Shown piece by piece: positions 61,331-64,000 of a stretch of 64,000 nt of DNA. Source of the DNA: Gorsachius magnificus (Eukaryota > Chordata > Aves > Pelecaniformes > Ardeidae); the NCBI GenBank assembly GCA_034008185.1, contig CM067081.1:156890258-156954257 (forward strand), in the 5' to 3' direction. The stretch's first letter is position 1; the number at the start of each line of letters is the position of its first letter. The notes beneath the pieces were generated by a model. The model was not told the origin of the DNA and did no database searches. It was given only the letters and a program-made list of their open reading frames with translations. A program made the translations under genes and the position numbers.

Positions 61331-64000
61331 GAGCAATTTAGTATGCCACTTTCTACTGCTAAAGATTGTATTTTTATGATGCATTTTTGATTAATATTGT
61401 TAGTGTGTGTGTTTTACCACCAGTTATTCTTGGCTGTAATTTCAGTCTTGAGCTTGACTGCTTTTCCCTTTTATTTTTACTGAAATACCTTTTTCAGGGG
61501 CAATATCTTAAGGAAGACACTTCCACCTGTGTGCAAGACTGGGAAGCATAAGTAATTACTTGACAGGATGGCCAGAAAGAAGCCATCAGAGAGTTTCTTA
61601 AGATTTTTCTGGCAAGACTGACAGAGAAGTGAGGTTTGTTTTAATATTTTTATTTTGATCTTTACCACGTTGCTGTAGAACAGCAGTAGCACAGGGGGTC
61701 ACGCCGCTTGGCTTTGCCAGTGACTATTACAACGCTAGAAGGAAGCTGCAGGCTACCGGGGTTGTCAGTTCTCTTGTCTTGAAGGGAGGCAAGAAGAGGA
61801 AACAGATACATCACTGATGTGAAAACCAAATGCTTCTTGGTTTATCTTCGTATAGTACCAAAAAAGTTCTCCTGATTTATGTTAGTCTGAAAGAGACAGA
61901 TTTTATGGCATCAGAGAGCTTAGTCTGGAGCTTGGAGCTCTAGCGAAGCCAAACCTTAACTGGAGTTTAAGTGGAAAGTTTCTCAAGTGGTCTGGCTGTA
62001 AAAAGTTAGATCTTGGGAAAGAGGATTTAAATTTATGTCAATTTATACAGCGTTAATCTCTGCAGAGCAGATCTTAATGCGAGACTGACAATTTGGGTCA
62101 TGTTTGAAATTGATTCAGGGATTGGTCCTTGATCATTTTAGATCCAGTTCCAAAGCTGACTTGCGAGTTGGGATTGAGGATCAAAGCCTAAAGGTCGCTT
62201 TGTTTCAAGCTTGAGGGTCAGACTGAAGGGTCTTGTTTTAAAGTGGGTTTTTTTGTTGCATACTGTAACTTCAAGTGCAAAATATAGCATAGTACTGAAA
62301 ACCTCCAGTCTTTGAGGCTTAAAAGACTCATTGAAGATGAAAGTGAAGCTGTTTGTGTACTTGTAAGCATTATGAGAAGAGACTTTGGGAAGAATAAAAA
62401 AGTGCAAGTGACACAGAGAACTCTGGCAAAAGAGAAACATTGCTCTGGAGTTAAAAGATGAATGTTTGAAGACGGTGGCTTTACCTGTGTTTGAAGCTGT
62501 AGCATTTGTGAGTAAGGACGTGCTGCCCTCTCTCAGGGAGGAAGGCTGGGCAGGATTTGTTAGCCTCGAGAGGACGGCAGCTTTGGTAGGATATAGTATT
62601 TTTTAGCTGGTACTGCATCATTGCATAGAGCTAATGTGCTTATGGCTAATACAGCGAGGAAAAGCCAATGCAGAGAAAGTTTTTAGAAACCTTCTTACAG
62701 ACACGGCTGTATCTGTAAGTTACACCTTTAAGCCACCCTTACAGACAGAGCTTTCAAAACCAAGTCATTGGCAGAGCTGAAGGGAAGATTGGAGTCTTCT
62801 GTCCTTCTTGGACGCGGGGAAAAACACTCATCGTGTCATCATCTTCCTGCCTTTCCTCACCTGTGTGTTGTACTACAGGTACCGCAGTGCGGGCATGCAA
62901 CGTGACAGCCGGGAGGTGAGGACGGACAGAACGGGACCGTCAGGAGGTCAGAAGTGGAGGGCGTAGGGAAATGCTGCAGAAAGAATTGAGGGTAAAGCAG
63001 TTAAATGCACGTCTGAAGAGGGAACCTCTTCATTCGCTTGAACTCTTTCTGTGTTTCTTACATTAGTTTTCTGTGTATCATTCACTGCCTGTCACCTGCA
63101 TACAGCTTTGCCCTGGTCCTATCTGCTCCCGCTCCGCTGCTCTGCTAGCCCTGGCACTTGCGTTTGATGAGGCAATTCATCAGAAAACTTGGGGTTTTTT
63201 TGGGGGTGGGTTGTATGTGTGTGTGCACGCATGTGTCTCAAGTGGTTGGTAGTGAGTTTAGTGCCTTGGGCCAGTAGGTCAGTGTGGGGTGGTGAACTGC
63301 TGGGGAGGCGTGGGTGCGAACAGGCGCTTAGGTTGGGGTCGCTGACAGCGTGCACAATCGCAGCCGGAGGGAGCTTTCGGTGAGCTGTCGGTGTGGCCCT
63401 ACCCCGACTCCATCAGAGCTGATGAGTTTCAGCAAGAAGCAGATCTACTGTCTGCTTTTAATAAGTTTCTTCCTTCTATTTTCCCTTTCCAGTAAGTCAG
63501 TCTTGAGTGGACTGTAACAGAGCCAGTTAAAGTTCAGTACAGTGAAGAGGCGCGTCTGTTTAGAACCTGCAAAGAATGAAACATTTGGTAATAATGGATG
63601 TGTCTTTTTTGGCAGGATCCAAAGAGCTCGGGAAGTGTTTTTTCTTCATTAGCGATCCAAATTTTATCACTGCTCCTGTGTTTTGGAAGCTGTTGCAGCG
63701 AGGATGAGATGATGTAATTGCATAAATCCAAGATTTCCTATTTTTTATGAAGTACAGAAGCTCGTGGACTCGGTGCTGAAACTGTGTTGGTTCTAGGTCA
63801 CCTTTACATGTCCCTCAGGCATAGAGCGTGCTGAAAGCCAAGAGGATCTGTGTCAGTCTGAGCTGCTTCAGGTTCTCCTGTCAAGCAGAGGCTTCCAGGG
63901 AATGCTTTGTTATGTGGACACAGATGAAATGAAAAGGGTTTTCTTTTATTCTTATTTAATTTCTTTTACTCCAAGCTCAGTGTAAGCTCTCTGCACCTCC

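Larger units (their letters stand above)
43794..64000 (+). other. CHST11: CHST11 intron 1 (5' part, continues beyond window)
   Basis: No second CHST11 exon is visible to the right edge: I looked for a continuation of the family sequence after HPV and found none. The first introns of this gene are very long in vertebrates, so over 20 kb without an exon is expected. The first 700 bp is CpG island, and the rest is AT-leaning with one CR1 (53173-53500), homopolymer tracts, and AT-rich stretches that look enhancer-like (50930-51180, 60960-61330). Open frames here, including a TTG-initiated 196-codon frame at 50375-50965, have no recognised homologue. Confidence 0.85.

Noticed and set aside
1..64000. 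CRISPR arrays, operons, phage or plasmid modules, rRNA and tRNA genes.
   Set aside because: None was seen. The sequence is vertebrate nuclear DNA, and no cloverleaf or rRNA-like segment was recognised by eye.

Overview
This window reads as nuclear DNA from a bird. The evidence is several CR1 LINE copies ending in the avian 8-bp 3' repeat (ATTCTATG)n, sparse coding content, two GC-rich CpG islands in an otherwise AT-leaning background, and one recognisable vertebrate exon with a consensus splice donor. No prokaryotic, viral or plasmid-like organisation is present. The many short open frames are almost all chance frames in non-coding DNA or frames inside CR1 copies.

The only gene I can name is CHST11 (chondroitin 4-O-sulfotransferase 1), on the + strand. 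Its first coding exon is at 43676-43793. It encodes the short cytosolic tail and the type II Golgi membrane anchor and ends in a phase-1 splice donor (CAG|GTAGGG). The exon sits in a strong CpG island (about 42600-44490) with a possible TATA-like box, GC boxes and two upstream ORFs in the probable leader. Everything from 43794 to the right edge (over 20 kb) is the start of intron 1. The catalytic sulfotransferase exons lie outside the window.

Layout: 1-43 kb is intergenic DNA upstream of CHST11, with no convincing exon. It contains CR1 copies at 348-735 (-), 22373-23088 (-, with an open 208-codon piece of the ORF2 C-terminus), 25325-25433 (-) and 30186-30510 (+, decayed reverse transcriptase core). 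An older, diverged CR1-like tail lies at 20510-20690 (+). A second CpG island, about 22135-23720, is interrupted by the young CR1. It carries a strong CTCF-like motif and an extreme GC palindrome, which makes it a candidate distal promoter or boundary. A further CR1 lies in CHST11 intron 1 at 53173-53500 (-).

The most unusual structure is a perfect 34-bp inverted repeat at 28889-28922 and 29127-29160. It flanks about 204 bp and is joined by a third copy of its inner 10 bp at 28869-28878. This could be a small terminal-inverted-repeat element with TA ends or a template-switch inversion. I did not find a previously undescribed multi-gene system. The rest is ordinary intergenic or intronic vertebrate DNA, with a few AT-rich stretches whose texture suggests conserved enhancers.
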